Positions 26,577 to 35,364 of a stretch of 64,000 bases of DNA are shown piece after piece. The stretch's first letter is position 1. Every line of letters begins with the position of its first letter. The notes beneath the pieces are model-generated. The model worked only from the letters and a program-made list of their open reading frames with translations, did no database searches and was not told the origin of the DNA. The position numbers were made by a program, and so were the translations under genes. The stretch covers positions 1-64,000 of the forward strand of contig DAMBQR010000002.1 of assembly GCA_032055545.1 (NCBI GenBank), read 5' to 3'. Source of the DNA: Pseudescherichia sp032055545. Lineage in GTDB: Bacteria; Pseudomonadota; Gammaproteobacteria; Enterobacterales; Enterobacteriaceae.

Positions 26577-26774
26577 TCAGCAGCAGCGCGCTCCGCCTTT
26601 GCCGCCGTAGCGCGCGTCCTGCCGGTCGCGGAAGAACTCTTCGTAGCTCATCGGGATCTGGTCCGGGTGGTTAAGCTGCATATGGGCGACGTAGTTGTCG
26701 TAGTCTGGCACGCCAACCATCATTTTCGCAGCCTGGCCTAAATACTTTCCGGCCTTAGCAAGGGTATCAAACAT
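26577..26774 (-). CDS. ybdD: YbdD/YjiX family small protein
   Basis: The 65-residue protein is nearly identical to E. coli YbdD (FDTLAKAGKYLGQAAKMMVG, YEEFFRDRQDARYGGKGGARCC). It is encoded downstream of cstA on the same strand, as YjiX is downstream of the related btsT. The family is tied to pyruvate/peptide carriers of the CstA type, but its biochemical role is unsettled. The second of two adjacent ATG codons (26774) matches the E. coli start. A GC-rich hairpin (26787-26811) lies in the gap to cstA. Its stop codon abuts that of the SDR pseudogene. Confidence 0.93.
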   Translation of the reverse strand: MFDTLAKAGKYLGQAAKMMVGVPDYDNYVAHMQLNHPDQIPMSYEEFFRDRQDARYGGKGGARCC

Positions 26775-26821
26775 CATATGCTCCCTGCCCCTCCCCCACC
26801 GGGAGAGGGGCGTTATTAAAC

Positions 26822-28927
26822 TCAGTGCGCCCGTTTCGCCTGGGCTACGACCTGCTCAGCGTTAGCGGGCATCGGCTCGTACGGAGTCTCTTTCGCCGTC
26901 GGCTGACGCTCTTTCAGCGCCGCCAGCGCGGTTTTTAGCGAGTAGACCGCCAGCACCACGACCACCACCATAAAGAAGATGGTCAGCCCGGCGTCCAGAC
27001 GGTTGTTGAAAACCAGCTGGCGCAGCTGCGACTCGGTGTACTGGGCCGGAATGCTGCCGCTGTCGATCATCCCCTGGAAGCGGTTGGCGATCGCCAGGAA
27101 GCCGACTTTTACGTCCGGGCTAAAGGCTTTCTGCCAGCCGGCGGTCAGGGTACAGACCAGCAGCCATGCGGTCGGCACGAGGGCCACCCATGCGAAGCGC
27201 TGGCGCTTCATCTTGAACAGTACCACCGCGCAGAGCATCAGCGCCATTCCTGCCAGCATCTGGTTGGCGATACCAAACAGCGGCCAGAGAGTATTGATCC
27301 CGCCGAGGGGATCTACCACTCCCTGATGGAGGAAGTAACCCCATGCCAGCACGCAGAGCGCGGTCGCCAGCAGATTAGCAGGCAGAGAGTCGGTACGCTT
27401 CAGCCCGGGGCTGATCACCCCCAGCAGATCCTGCAGCATAAAGCGCGCCGCACGGGTACCCGCATCCACCGCCGTGAGGATAAACAGCGCCTCAAACAGA
27501 ATGGCGAAGTGGTACCAGAAGGAGACGTCCATCAGGCCACCCAGCGCGCCGTGGAGGATATAGGCCATCCCCACCGCCAGGGTTGGCGCGCCGCCCGCTC
27601 GGGAGATAATGGTCTGCTCGCCCACCTCGTTAGCGATCTGGTTAAGGGTGTCCGGCGTAATGCTAAAGCCCCAGCCGCTTACCACCTGCGCCGCCGAGGC
27701 GACCACGTCCGCCGTACCGGCTGGTGCCAACACCGCCATCGGGCTGTTCATCGCGAAGTAGACACCCGGATCGATAATGCAGGCAGAGACCAGGGCCATG
27801 ATCGCCACGAAGGACTCCATCAGCATCCCGCCGTAGCCAATCAGGCAGGCCTGCCCCTCGTTGGCCAGCATCTTCGGCGTGGTGCCGGAGGAGATCAGGG
27901 CATGGAAGCCCGATACCGCCCCGCAGGCAATGGTGATAAACAGGAACGGGAAGAGGTTACCGGTCCACACCGGGCCGGTGCCATCAACAAACTTGGTCAG
28001 GGCCGGCATGGTCAGCGTCGGACGCATGATCAGGATACCGATTGCCAGGCCAATGATGGTGCCGATCTTCAGGAAGGTAGAGAGATAGTCACGCGGAGCC
28101 AGCAGCAGCCACACCGGCAGCACCGCCGCGATAAAGCCGTAGCCCACCAGCATCCAGGTCAGCTGCACGCCGGTAAAGTCGAACATCGGTGCCCAGGTCG
28201 GGCTTTCCGCCACCCAGCCGCCGGAGATAATAGCGAAAATCAGCAGCACGAGACCGATCACCGAGACTTCACCAATGCGGCCAGGACGCAGGTAGCGAAT
28301 GTAGATCCCCATAAAGATCGCCAGCGGGATGGTAAAGGCTACGGTGTAGGTGCCCCACGGGCTGTGGGTCAGGGCTTTAACCACGATCATCGCCAGTACC
28401 GCCAGGATGATCACCATGATCATAAAGCAGGCCACCAGGGCAATTACCCCTGCCGTCGGTCCCATCTCCTCTTTCACCAGCTCACCCAGCGAGCGGCCGT
28501 CGCGGCGGGTGGAGACGAAGAGCACCATAAAGTCCTGCACTGCCCCAGCGAGCACCACCCCGGCGAGGATCCAGATCATCCCCGGCAGGTAGCCCATCTG
28601 CGCCGCCAGCACCGGTCCCACCAGCGGCCCTGCCCCGGCGATCGCCGCAAAGTGGTGACCGAACAGCACCTTCTTATCCGTTGGCACGTAGTCCAGCCCG
28701 TCGTTATGGCGTACGGCGGGCGTCATGCGGGTCGGATCCACCGCCAGCACGTTGCGGGCAATGTATTGACCATAAAAGCGATAAGCAATCAGATAGATAC
28801 AGACCGACGCCACCACAATCCACAGGGCATTGATCTGTTCACCACGGTTAAGCGCGATATAGCCGAGGGCAAAAGCGCCTGTTACCGCGAGCAATGCCCA
28901 AATAAGGTATTTCCCTGAGTTTTGCAT
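26822..28927 (-). CDS. cstA: Carbon starvation protein A, peptide/pyruvate transporter
   Basis: The 701-residue CstA family membrane protein has about 16-18 hydrophobic segments and the same length as E. coli CstA. Conserved blocks include HNDGLDYVPTDKKVLFGHHFAAIAGAGPLVGP near the N-terminus and a C-terminal domain with repeated hydrophobic helices. In E. coli it is induced by carbon starvation and takes up peptides and pyruvate. It forms a unit with ybdD and, as in E. coli, lies downstream of the enterobactin genes. No clear CRP site was recognised upstream. Confidence 0.95.
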   Translation of the reverse strand: MQNSGKYLIWALLAVTGAFALGYIALNRGEQINALWIVVASVCIYLIAYRFYGQYIARNVLAVDPTRMTPAVRHNDGLDYVPTDKKVLFGHHFAAIAGAGPLVGPVLAAQMGYLPGMIWILAGVVLAGAVQDFMVLFVSTRRDGRSLGELVKEEMGPTAGVIALVACFMIMVIILAVLAMIVVKALTHSPWGTYTVAFTIPLAIFMGIYIRYLRPGRIGEVSVIGLVLLIFAIISGGWVAESPTWAPMFDFTGVQLTWMLVGYGFIAAVLPVWLLLAPRDYLSTFLKIGTIIGLAIGILIMRPTLTMPALTKFVDGTGPVWTGNLFPFLFITIACGAVSGFHALISSGTTPKMLANEGQACLIGYGGMLMESFVAIMALVSACIIDPGVYFAMNSPMAVLAPAGTADVVASAAQVVSGWGFSITPDTLNQIANEVGEQTIISRAGGAPTLAVGMAYILHGALGGLMDVSFWYHFAILFEALFILTAVDAGTRAARFMLQDLLGVISPGLKRTDSLPANLLATALCVLAWGYFLHQGVVDPLGGINTLWPLFGIANQMLAGMALMLCAVVLFKMKRQRFAWVALVPTAWLLVCTLTAGWQKAFSPDVKVGFLAIANRFQGMIDSGSIPAQYTESQLRQLVFNNRLDAGLTIFFMVVVVVLAVYSLKTALAALKERQPTAKETPYEPMPANAEQVVAQAKRAH

Positions 28928-29095
28928 AGTCGTTTTCCGTTGGCTGAGGCAGGAAGATGTTACATTTTGTTTCTAGATCAGCTGGCGGGTTTTAACAATG
29001 CTGTTACGTCAGAAAGCAGAGGGGTAACCGGTTATTTACAACACTCTGTAATGGAGATCACTTATGCAGGATGTAACGCATGCAGATTTGTAGTT

Positions 29096-29380
29096 GTAGG
29101 CCGGGCAAACGCAGTGCCGCCCGGCGTTGCAGCATCAGCAGAGTCACGCCCGGTGGCGCTTCGCTTACGCGGGCCTACAAACCCGCACGGTGCCCACCGT
29201 AGGCCGGGCAAACGCAGTGCCGCCCNNNNNNNNNNNNNNNNNNNNNNNNNNNNNNNNNNNNNNNNNNNNNNNNNNNNNNNNNNNNNNNNNNNNNNNNNNN
29301 NNNNNNNNNNNNNNNNNNNNNNNNNCCTACAAACCCGCACGGTGCCCACCGTAGGCCGGGCAAACGCAGTGCCGCCCGGC
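29096..29380. repeat. BIME/REP array interrupted by an assembly gap
   Basis: Several copies of GTAGGCCGGGCAAACGCAG-type REP units in alternating orientation. The 52 bp at 29174-29225 are identical to 29326-29377, on either side of the gap, so a tandem array has probably been collapsed or left unresolved. Confidence 0.88.
29226..29325. other. Assembly gap of 100 N
   Basis: Exactly 100 ambiguous bases. This is the conventional length for a gap of unknown size, so the true number of repeat units is unknown. No coding sequence is interrupted. Confidence 0.98.
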
Positions 29381-29386
29381 AAGATG

Positions 29387-29800
29387 TTAGCCTAAGACCG
29401 CGGTGCTCAGACGGCAGGTGCAGCAGCGCCGTCCCTGCTCGTCAAACACCACGATCTCCCAGCTCTGGCTCTGGCGGCTGAGGTGCAGCGGCTGGCAGAC
29501 GCCGCGCACTTTGCCCTGCGACACCGGGCGGTGGTGGGTAGCGTTCAGCTCGGTACCGACCACGCACTGGCCGTCGCGGGTCATCAGGTAGCCCGCCATT
29601 GAACCGAGGGTCTCGGCCAGCGCCGCCGATGCCCCGCCGTGCAGCAGGCCAAACGGCTGGTGGGTACGCGCATCGACGGGCATCTCCGCCTCCAGCAGGT
29701 CGTCGTCGAGCCGGGTATAGACAATCCCCAGATGGGCCACCAGGGTGTTGCTGCTGGTGGCGTTAAGCTCATCAAGGGTGAGATGACGTTTCCAGATCAT
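29387..29800 (-). CDS. entH: Proofreading thioesterase EntH (YbdB)
   Basis: The 137-residue hotdog-fold thioesterase frees misacylated groups from the EntB aryl carrier protein during enterobactin synthesis. The family motif with the catalytic residues lies around FGLLHGGASAALAETLGSMAG (histidine and glutamate, about residues 50-70). It is the last gene of the entCEBAH operon, two bases after entA. The length equals E. coli EntH. Confidence 0.95.
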   Translation of the reverse strand: MIWKRHLTLDELNATSSNTLVAHLGIVYTRLDDDLLEAEMPVDARTHQPFGLLHGGASAALAETLGSMAGYLMTRDGQCVVGTELNATHHRPVSQGKVRGVCQPLHLSRQSQSWEIVVFDEQGRRCCTCRLSTAVLG

Positions 29801-29802
29801 AT

Positions 29803-30558
29803 TCAGGCTCCCAGCGTCGAGCCGCCGTCCACCACGATGTCCTGTAGCGTGATGTGGCTGGCGAGATCGGAGGCGAGGAACAGAATGGTATTGGCGATCT
29901 CCTGCGGGCGGGCGATCTTGCCCAGCGGGATGCCCAGCTTAAACTGCTCGCCAAAGCCGCGAATGCGCTGCTGCTCGGCGTCCGCGCTGGTCCACAGCGT
30001 GCGCTGCATATCGGTGTCGGTGGAGCCAGGCGAGACAATGTTGCACCGCACGCCGCTGGCTGACAGCTCCAGCCCCACGGTCAGGGTCAGGCTCTTCAGC
30101 GCCGCCTTCGAGGCACCGTAGGCGCTCATGCCGATGCGCGGCGTGTGGGCGGCGTCAGAGGCAACGGTGACAATGGCCCCGCCCCGCTGGGTGCGGAACT
30201 GGCCCATGGTCTGCTGGAAGAGATTAAACGCGCCGCCGACGTTGACCGCCAGCGTCTGCTGCCAGTCGTCCTGCGAGAGCGCATCCGTTGCCCCCATGCG
30301 CAGGATCCCCGCCGCGTTCACCAGCACGTCGAGACGCGGAGTAGTTGCCAGCAGGCGCTGGCACACCGCCGCGACCTGGTCGGCATTGGCAATATCCAGC
30401 GTTTCGCAGGCGAAGGGGTACGCAGGCAGGCTAAAGTCCCGGTCGAAGCCGATGACCTGCGCCCCCGCCTCGGCAAAGGCCAGCGCCGTCGCGTAGCCAA
30501 TGCCCTTCCCTGCGCCGGTGACCCACACAGACTTGCCGCTGAAATCCAGCCCGGCCAC
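29803..30558 (-). CDS. entA: 2,3-dihydro-2,3-dihydroxybenzoate dehydrogenase EntA
   Basis: The NAD-dependent short-chain dehydrogenase makes 2,3-dihydroxybenzoate. The cofactor motif is GAGKGIGYATA and the catalytic YxxxK is in SAYGASKAALKSL. I chose the GTG at 30558, which shares its first base with the last base of the entB stop (TAGTG) and gives 251 residues beginning VAGLDFSGK, close to E. coli EntA (248). A longer frame from 30588 would extend into entB and has no homologous sequence. EntA is known to bind EntE. Confidence 0.95.
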   Translation of the reverse strand: MAGLDFSGKSVWVTGAGKGIGYATALAFAEAGAQVIGFDRDFSLPAYPFACETLDIANADQVAAVCQRLLATTPRLDVLVNAAGILRMGATDALSQDDWQQTLAVNVGGAFNLFQQTMGQFRTQRGGAIVTVASDAAHTPRIGMSAYGASKAALKSLTLTVGLELSASGVRCNIVSPGSTDTDMQRTLWTSADAEQQRIRGFGEQFKLGIPLGKIARPQEIANTILFLASDLASHITLQDIVVDGGSTLGA

Positions 30559-31409
30559 TATTTCACCTCGCGGGAGAGCAGCGCCCACCAGGCATCAATG
30601 GTAGGATTTTTCGCCAGCATGACAAAATCGATATCGCCGTAAACCTTGCGCCAGCGCGCCGCCAGGGCCATCATCCGCACCGAATCGAGACCGTAGTCGA
30701 TCAGGTTCTCATCATCCATCGGCTCGTCGGACTCGTCGAGCAGGGGCAGCACCACGGCACGCAGCGCGGCCTTGCTGACCGGCACCGGGAGCAGATCCTC
30801 GGTCATCACCACCCGCCCGGAGCGCCCGGCCACGTAGTTCAGGGCCATCAGGTGCTCGTCGCGGCTGAAGTCCGCCAGCGCGTCAGCCACCATAAACGGC
30901 TTGATGTCGCGCATAAAGGCGTCGGTGGCGGTGGTCATGCAGCCGATGTGGGCGTAGACGCCGGTGATGAGCAGCTGGTTGCGCCCGCTCTCTTTCAGCA
31001 TCTGCTCCAGCGGCGAGCGGTGGAAGGCGCTGTAGCGCCACTTCACCAGCACGGTGTCGTCCTCATCCGGCGCCAGGGCGGCAACCACCTGCTGCTCTTC
31101 CGGCTTGCGGGTCAGCCCCGGACCCCACATGTCATTCAGCAGGGCGCGATCTTCATCACTCTGCTCTTTCGGCTGGGCGGTGTAGTAGACCGGGATGTTG
31201 TGCTGCTTGCAGAACACGCGCAGGGCAGCGATGTTCGCTACCACCTGGGCCATCATCGGGCAGCTTTCACCCCAGAAGTTGATGAAATAGTCCTGCATAT
31301 CATGAATTAACAGCGCGGCGCGCTCAGGCTCGAAGGCCCAGTTGACCTTGTTCTGCGGGATCTCGGTGGCCGCAGGCAGCGCGTAGCCGGTTAATTTTGG
31401 GATTGCCAT
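30558..31409 (-). CDS. entB: Isochorismatase / aryl carrier protein EntB
   Basis: The 283-residue bifunctional protein has an N-terminal isochorismatase domain (about 1-205; LLIHDMQDYF, GVYAHIGCMTTATDAFM) that yields 2,3-dihydro-DHB. The C-terminal aryl carrier domain (about 210-283) has the phosphopantetheine serine in YGLDSVRMM. The carrier must be activated by the phosphopantetheinyl transferase EntD, whose gene is not in this window. It sits in the entCEBAH operon, 14 bp from entE. Confidence 0.97.
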   Translation of the reverse strand: MAIPKLTGYALPAATEIPQNKVNWAFEPERAALLIHDMQDYFINFWGESCPMMAQVVANIAALRVFCKQHNIPVYYTAQPKEQSDEDRALLNDMWGPGLTRKPEEQQVVAALAPDEDDTVLVKWRYSAFHRSPLEQMLKESGRNQLLITGVYAHIGCMTTATDAFMRDIKPFMVADALADFSRDEHLMALNYVAGRSGRVVMTEDLLPVPVSKAALRAVVLPLLDESDEPMDDENLIDYGLDSVRMMALAARWRKVYGDIDFVMLAKNPTIDAWWALLSREVK

Positions 31410-31423
31410 ACTTCTCTCCTTTG

Positions 31424-33034
31424 TTACGCCTGAGACCGTTCGGCCAGCCGCAGGCGCAGCTCTTTCTTATCGACCTTGCCGACCGGCGTTAGCGGCAGTG
31501 CGTCCACGCACTCCACGCGATCGGGCAGTTTAAATTCGGCGACGCCCTGCTCACGCAGGAAGCGGCGGATCTCCACGGCGCGCACCGGCTGGGAGACCAC
31601 CAGGTACGCACAGCTCTTCTCGCCGAGCAGGCTGTCCTCCATGCTCACCAGCGCGGCATGGATAATAGACGGGTGGCGCAGAAGCAGGTTCTCGACCTCT
31701 TCGGCAGCAATCTTCTCGCCCCCGCGGTTGATCTGATCCTTCTCGCGCCCCTGAACGGTGATGTAGCCCGCTTCGTCGATAGCGATCAGATCCCCGGAAC
31801 AGTAGAAGCCGTTCTCGTCAAAGGCGCTGGCGTTGTGCTGCGGGCTATTGAAGTAGCCGCGGAAGGTGTAAGGCCCGCGTGTCATCAGGCGCCCCACCTC
31901 ACCGCGCGGGAGCGGATTGCCCTCGGCGTCCGCTACCCACACTTCGTCATCCGGGCACATCGGGCAGCCCTGGGTGTTGTTGATGCGCTCAATACTGTCA
32001 TCAAGGCGGGTGTAGTTCACCAGCCCCTCGGCCATGCCGAACACCTGCTGTAGCTGACAGCCTATCTCGGCCGGAATGCGTGCGGCGAGGGTCGCGGAGA
32101 GCCGCGCGCCGCCTACCTGCAGCAGCGTGAGGGAGTCCAGCTGAGCGTTGCTGCCCCACTCATGAATGGCCTGTAGCCAGAGGCTAACGGCAGGCGGCAC
32201 CAGCGCGGTGACGTTGATCCGGTGCTTCTCGATCAGCGGGAAACAGAGGGTAGCGCTGGGATCGGCCGCCAGCACCACGCAGCCTTCGGCGAGAAAGACG
32301 CCGAGCGCGCCGGGGGAGCTCATCGGATAGTTATGCGCCGCCGGCAGGGCGCAGAGGTAGCGCGTCTGCTTATCGAAATGGCAGATCTCATTGCTGCGGC
32401 GGATGCTGTAGTAGTAGTCGTTATGCGTGCGCGGGATCAGCTTCGGCGTGCCGGTGCTGCCGCCGGAGAGCTGGAAGAACGCCACCTCATCGGCAGGCGT
32501 CGGCGCGTTGACGTCGTGCTCCACTGGACGGTCGATGGCCGCCGCCAGGGCACGATCGCCCGCTTCGTTACGCAGCAGTACAACCTGCACAGAGCCGTGC
32601 TCTGCAACAAAACCATTCAGGAACTGGTCATCATTGAACAGGGGGTGATCGCGGTCAGCGACCAGCAGCGCCGGCTTGATCTGGGCCGCGTAGGCATTCA
32701 GCTCGCTGCGTTGATGGCTGAAGAGCGCGTTCACCGGCGCAACGCCGATTTTCAGCAGCGCAAAGAGAGTGATGTAGAACTCTGCCACGTTGCCGAGCTG
32801 CACCAGCGCGGTGTCGCCCGGGCGAAGACCTTTCGCCTGCAGCGAGGCGGCCAGGTTATTCGCCGCCTGATTCAGCTGGCGGTAGCTAAACTCAAGCTCG
32901 CCGTCGATTACTGCCAGCGCATCGCTCTGGGCGTGGCGGGTCAGAATATCGCTCAGGGGCAGATCCTGCCAGTAGCCTTTCTCACGGTAGCGCCGGGCAA
33001 ACTCATCGGGCCAGCGGGTAAAGGGAATTGTCAT
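31424..33034 (-). CDS. entE: 2,3-dihydroxybenzoate-AMP ligase EntE
   Basis: The 536-residue ANL-superfamily adenylating enzyme activates 2,3-dihydroxybenzoate and loads it on EntB. The P-loop motif is QLSGGSTGTPKLIPRTHND (about 190-208). Later motifs include YCSGDLIAIDEAGYITVQGR and the C-terminal lysine region PLTPVGKVDKKEL. The length matches E. coli EntE (536). The gene lies 9 bp after entC in the Fur-controlled operon. Confidence 0.97.
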   Translation of the reverse strand: MTIPFTRWPDEFARRYREKGYWQDLPLSDILTRHAQSDALAVIDGELEFSYRQLNQAANNLAASLQAKGLRPGDTALVQLGNVAEFYITLFALLKIGVAPVNALFSHQRSELNAYAAQIKPALLVADRDHPLFNDDQFLNGFVAEHGSVQVVLLRNEAGDRALAAAIDRPVEHDVNAPTPADEVAFFQLSGGSTGTPKLIPRTHNDYYYSIRRSNEICHFDKQTRYLCALPAAHNYPMSSPGALGVFLAEGCVVLAADPSATLCFPLIEKHRINVTALVPPAVSLWLQAIHEWGSNAQLDSLTLLQVGGARLSATLAARIPAEIGCQLQQVFGMAEGLVNYTRLDDSIERINNTQGCPMCPDDEVWVADAEGNPLPRGEVGRLMTRGPYTFRGYFNSPQHNASAFDENGFYCSGDLIAIDEAGYITVQGREKDQINRGGEKIAAEEVENLLLRHPSIIHAALVSMEDSLLGEKSCAYLVVSQPVRAVEIRRFLREQGVAEFKLPDRVECVDALPLTPVGKVDKKELRLRLAERSQA

Positions 33035-33043
33035 GATTGCTCC

Positions 33044-34219
33044 TTAATGCAAACCAAAAACGTTGAGCATGGTAGTGAGTTTTACGCCGGTCTCGCGCCA
33101 TTCGGCTTCCGGCGAGGAGGCCGGGACGATCCCGGCCCCGGCAAACAGGCGAACCTGGTTTTTGTGCAGGCGTGCGCAGCGGATAGTCACCACCCACTCG
33201 CCGTTGCCGTCGGCGTCGCACCAGCCAACGATGCCGCCGAACAGATCGCGGTTAAACGGCTCCAGCCCGGCAATCAGCTCTTTTGCGACCTGATGCGGGA
33301 AGCCGCTCAACGCCGGGGTCGGATGCAGCAGACAGGCCAGCGACAGGGCGTTCTCTTCCGCCTGCGCCTCGCCCTCAATAGGGGTCGCCAGATGCCAGAG
33401 CGTCGGGGTATTCACCAGCTGCGGCGAGGCTGGCAGCGTCAGCTCACGGCTGCGAGGCGCCAGCACGGTTTTCATCGCCTGGGTCACCAGCTCATGCTCG
33501 TGACGATCTTTCTCAGAGGCCAGCAGCTTGTTGCCTGCCTCGCGATCCAGCATGTCATCCGGCTGGCGGCGGGCAGAGCCAGCCAGCGGCAGCGAGCTAA
33601 AGTGCGATGCCTCTTTGCGCAGCAGCAGCTCCGGGCTGGCACCCAGCAGCACGCCGCCGTCGGGCAGCGGCACATGAAAGTTAAAGCTGGCCGGGTTCTG
33701 GGCAATCAGCCGCTCCAGCAGCGCTCCACCGTCAACATGCTTGTCGGTAGTGATATCGATCAGGCGTGAAAGCACCACCTTATCCACCTGCGGGGTGGCG
33801 GTCAGGGCGGCGGCGCGGGCCACCATATCGGTAAAGACCGGGTGCTCGGGAATGGCCTTGCGGGTCACCACGTTGAGGGCATCGCCCCCCTGGAAGTAGC
33901 GCGCGGAGTGCTGCTTCGCCGGACGGGAGAAGCTCTCCCAGCTGCGGGGGATAAACAGCGCGGAGGGCTGGGCGGTATCAAACGGAATGGCGCCCACCAC
34001 AATCGGCTTCGCGATCCCCTGTTTTTTGGCCTCGCTGAACGCCTGGGCCAGCCTCTGCTGGAACGCGCCGTTGAGGTCGTCCCCGCCGTTAGCCGGTTCG
34101 CTGATGCGCATAAAACAGCCCGATGTACTGAAGCTGCGATACGGCGACATAAAGAAAAATTGGTCTGATGCCAGCGTGTTCACGGTAAGCTGAGTCTCCT
34201 CCGCCAGTGACGAATCCAT
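33044..34219 (-). CDS. entC: Isochorismate synthase EntC
   Basis: The 391-residue chorismate-utilising enzyme converts chorismate to isochorismate, the first step of enterobactin synthesis. The chorismate-binding domain covers the C-terminal two thirds (GSARRQPDD, HEHELVTQAMK, TPTLWHLATPIEG, LHPTPALSGFP, GWCDADGNGEWVVTIRCA). It is the first gene of entCEBAH and is divergent from fepB across a Fur box. Confidence 0.97.
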   Translation of the reverse strand: MDSSLAEETQLTVNTLASDQFFFMSPYRSFSTSGCFMRISEPANGGDDLNGAFQQRLAQAFSEAKKQGIAKPIVVGAIPFDTAQPSALFIPRSWESFSRPAKQHSARYFQGGDALNVVTRKAIPEHPVFTDMVARAAALTATPQVDKVVLSRLIDITTDKHVDGGALLERLIAQNPASFNFHVPLPDGGVLLGASPELLLRKEASHFSSLPLAGSARRQPDDMLDREAGNKLLASEKDRHEHELVTQAMKTVLAPRSRELTLPASPQLVNTPTLWHLATPIEGEAQAEENALSLACLLHPTPALSGFPHQVAKELIAGLEPFNRDLFGGIVGWCDADGNGEWVVTIRCARLHKNQVRLFAGAGIVPASSPEAEWRETGVKLTTMLNVFGLH

Positions 34220-34246
34220 ATCCTTCTCCGAAAACGATAAAAGTAG

Positions 34247-34261
34247 TAAGAATTATTATCA
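34247..34261. promoter_or_regulatory. Fur box, entC / fepB divergent promoter
   Basis: In the 7-1-7 model of the Fur site, the right half ATTATCA (34255-34261) is exact. The left half TAAGAAT matches 5 of 7. The surrounding bases are AT-rich with further partial GATAA repeats from 34236. Confidence 0.75.
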
Positions 34262-34395
34262 TTTATATTTTGGTCGGTAAGCTAAGAGTTATCTCGAACG
34301 ATGTCAACCTCAGAGGGCGCAGTTTTGTGCTGCTAAAAACTTGCATCCGGCGGCACAATGATGAAAATGAGAAGCATTAGCCGCACAATAACAGG

Positions 34396-35364
34396 ATGCA
34401 CGCCGTGAGACTCTCCCCGTTTTCGCTTAGGTCCCTGCTAACGCTGGGCCTTTTTGTTTTAGGACTTTCTGTAGCCCAGGCCGCTGACTGGCCCCGCCAG
34501 ATCGCCGACAGCCGTGGCGTTCATACGCTGGATCATAAACCCCTGCGCATTGTCTCCACCAGCGTCACGCTCACCGGCTCGCTGCTGGCGATTGACGCTC
34601 CGGTGGTCGCCAGCGGCGCAACCGCGCCCAACAACCGCGTTGCCGACGCGAACGGCTTCCTGCGTCAGTGGGGCGAGATCGCTAAGCAGCGCAAGCTGAC
34701 CCGGCTCTATATTGGCGAGCCAAACGCCGAGGCGGTTGCCGCCCAGATGCCGGATCTGATCCTGATCAGCGCCACCGGAGGCGACTCGGCGCTGGCACTC
34801 TACGATCAGCTCTCCGCGATTGCCCCGACCCTGATCATCAACTATGACGATAAGAGCTGGCAGACGCTGCTCACCCAGCTCGGAGAGATCACCGGCCAGG
34901 AGCAGCAGGCCAAAGCCCGGATTAGCGATTTTAATCAGCAGCTGGCGAAGGTGAAACAGCAGATGACCCTGACCCCGCAGCCGGTGAGCGCCCTGGTCTA
35001 CAATCCGGCGGCGCACAGCGCTAACCTGTGGACTGCGGACTCGGCCCAGGGTCAGCTGCTCTCGCAGCTGGGCTTTACCCTCGCCACCCTGCCCGATGGG
35101 CTGCATGCCAGCCAGAGCCAGGGCAAGCGCCACGATATCGTCCAGCTGGGGGGTGAAAACCTTGCCGCCGGGCTGAACGGCGAGGCGCTGTTTCTCTTTG
35201 CAGGCAATGAGAAAGACGCCGAGGCTATCTATGCTAACCCGCTGCTGAGCCATCTGAGCGCGGTGCAGAACAAGCGCGTCTACGCTCTCGGTACCGAGAC
35301 CTTCCGCCTCGACTACTACAGCGCCACGCTGCTGCTCAAGCGCTTCGCCACCCTGTTCAGTTAA
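34396..35364 (+). CDS. fepB: Ferric enterobactin periplasmic binding protein FepB
   Basis: The 322-residue type III periplasmic binding protein receives ferric enterobactin from FepA and gives it to FepDGC. The signal peptide is evident (LGLFVLGLSVAQAAD). The conserved VTLTGSLLAID region and the C-terminal YSATLLLKRFATLFS follow. An AGGATG Shine-Dalgarno-like sequence overlaps the chosen ATG, and a GTG four codons later is an alternative. The last bases overlap the convergent entS gene. Confidence 0.95.
   Translation: MHAVRLSPFSLRSLLTLGLFVLGLSVAQAADWPRQIADSRGVHTLDHKPLRIVSTSVTLTGSLLAIDAPVVASGATAPNNRVADANGFLRQWGEIAKQRKLTRLYIGEPNAEAVAAQMPDLILISATGGDSALALYDQLSAIAPTLIINYDDKSWQTLLTQLGEITGQEQQAKARISDFNQQLAKVKQQMTLTPQPVSALVYNPAAHSANLWTADSAQGQLLSQLGFTLATLPDGLHASQSQGKRHDIVQLGGENLAAGLNGEALFLFAGNEKDAEAIYANPLLSHLSAVQNKRVYALGTETFRLDYYSATLLLKRFATLFS

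Larger units (their letters stand above)
28928..29386. other. cstA-entH intergenic region with BIME array and assembly gap
   Basis: These 459 bases contain the cstA promoter region (28928-29095, no confident operator seen), then a BIME array and the gap. No gene was found. Confidence 0.7.

Noticed and set aside
27326..28918. Long open frame (530 codons) on the plus strand opposite cstA
   Set aside because: It is antisense to the highly conserved cstA, has a composition typical of a shadow frame (His/Arg/Gln-rich), no ribosome-binding site and no recognisable domain.
32222..33769. Long open frame opposite entE and entC
   Set aside because: It spans two well-supported genes on the other strand and shows shadow-frame composition.
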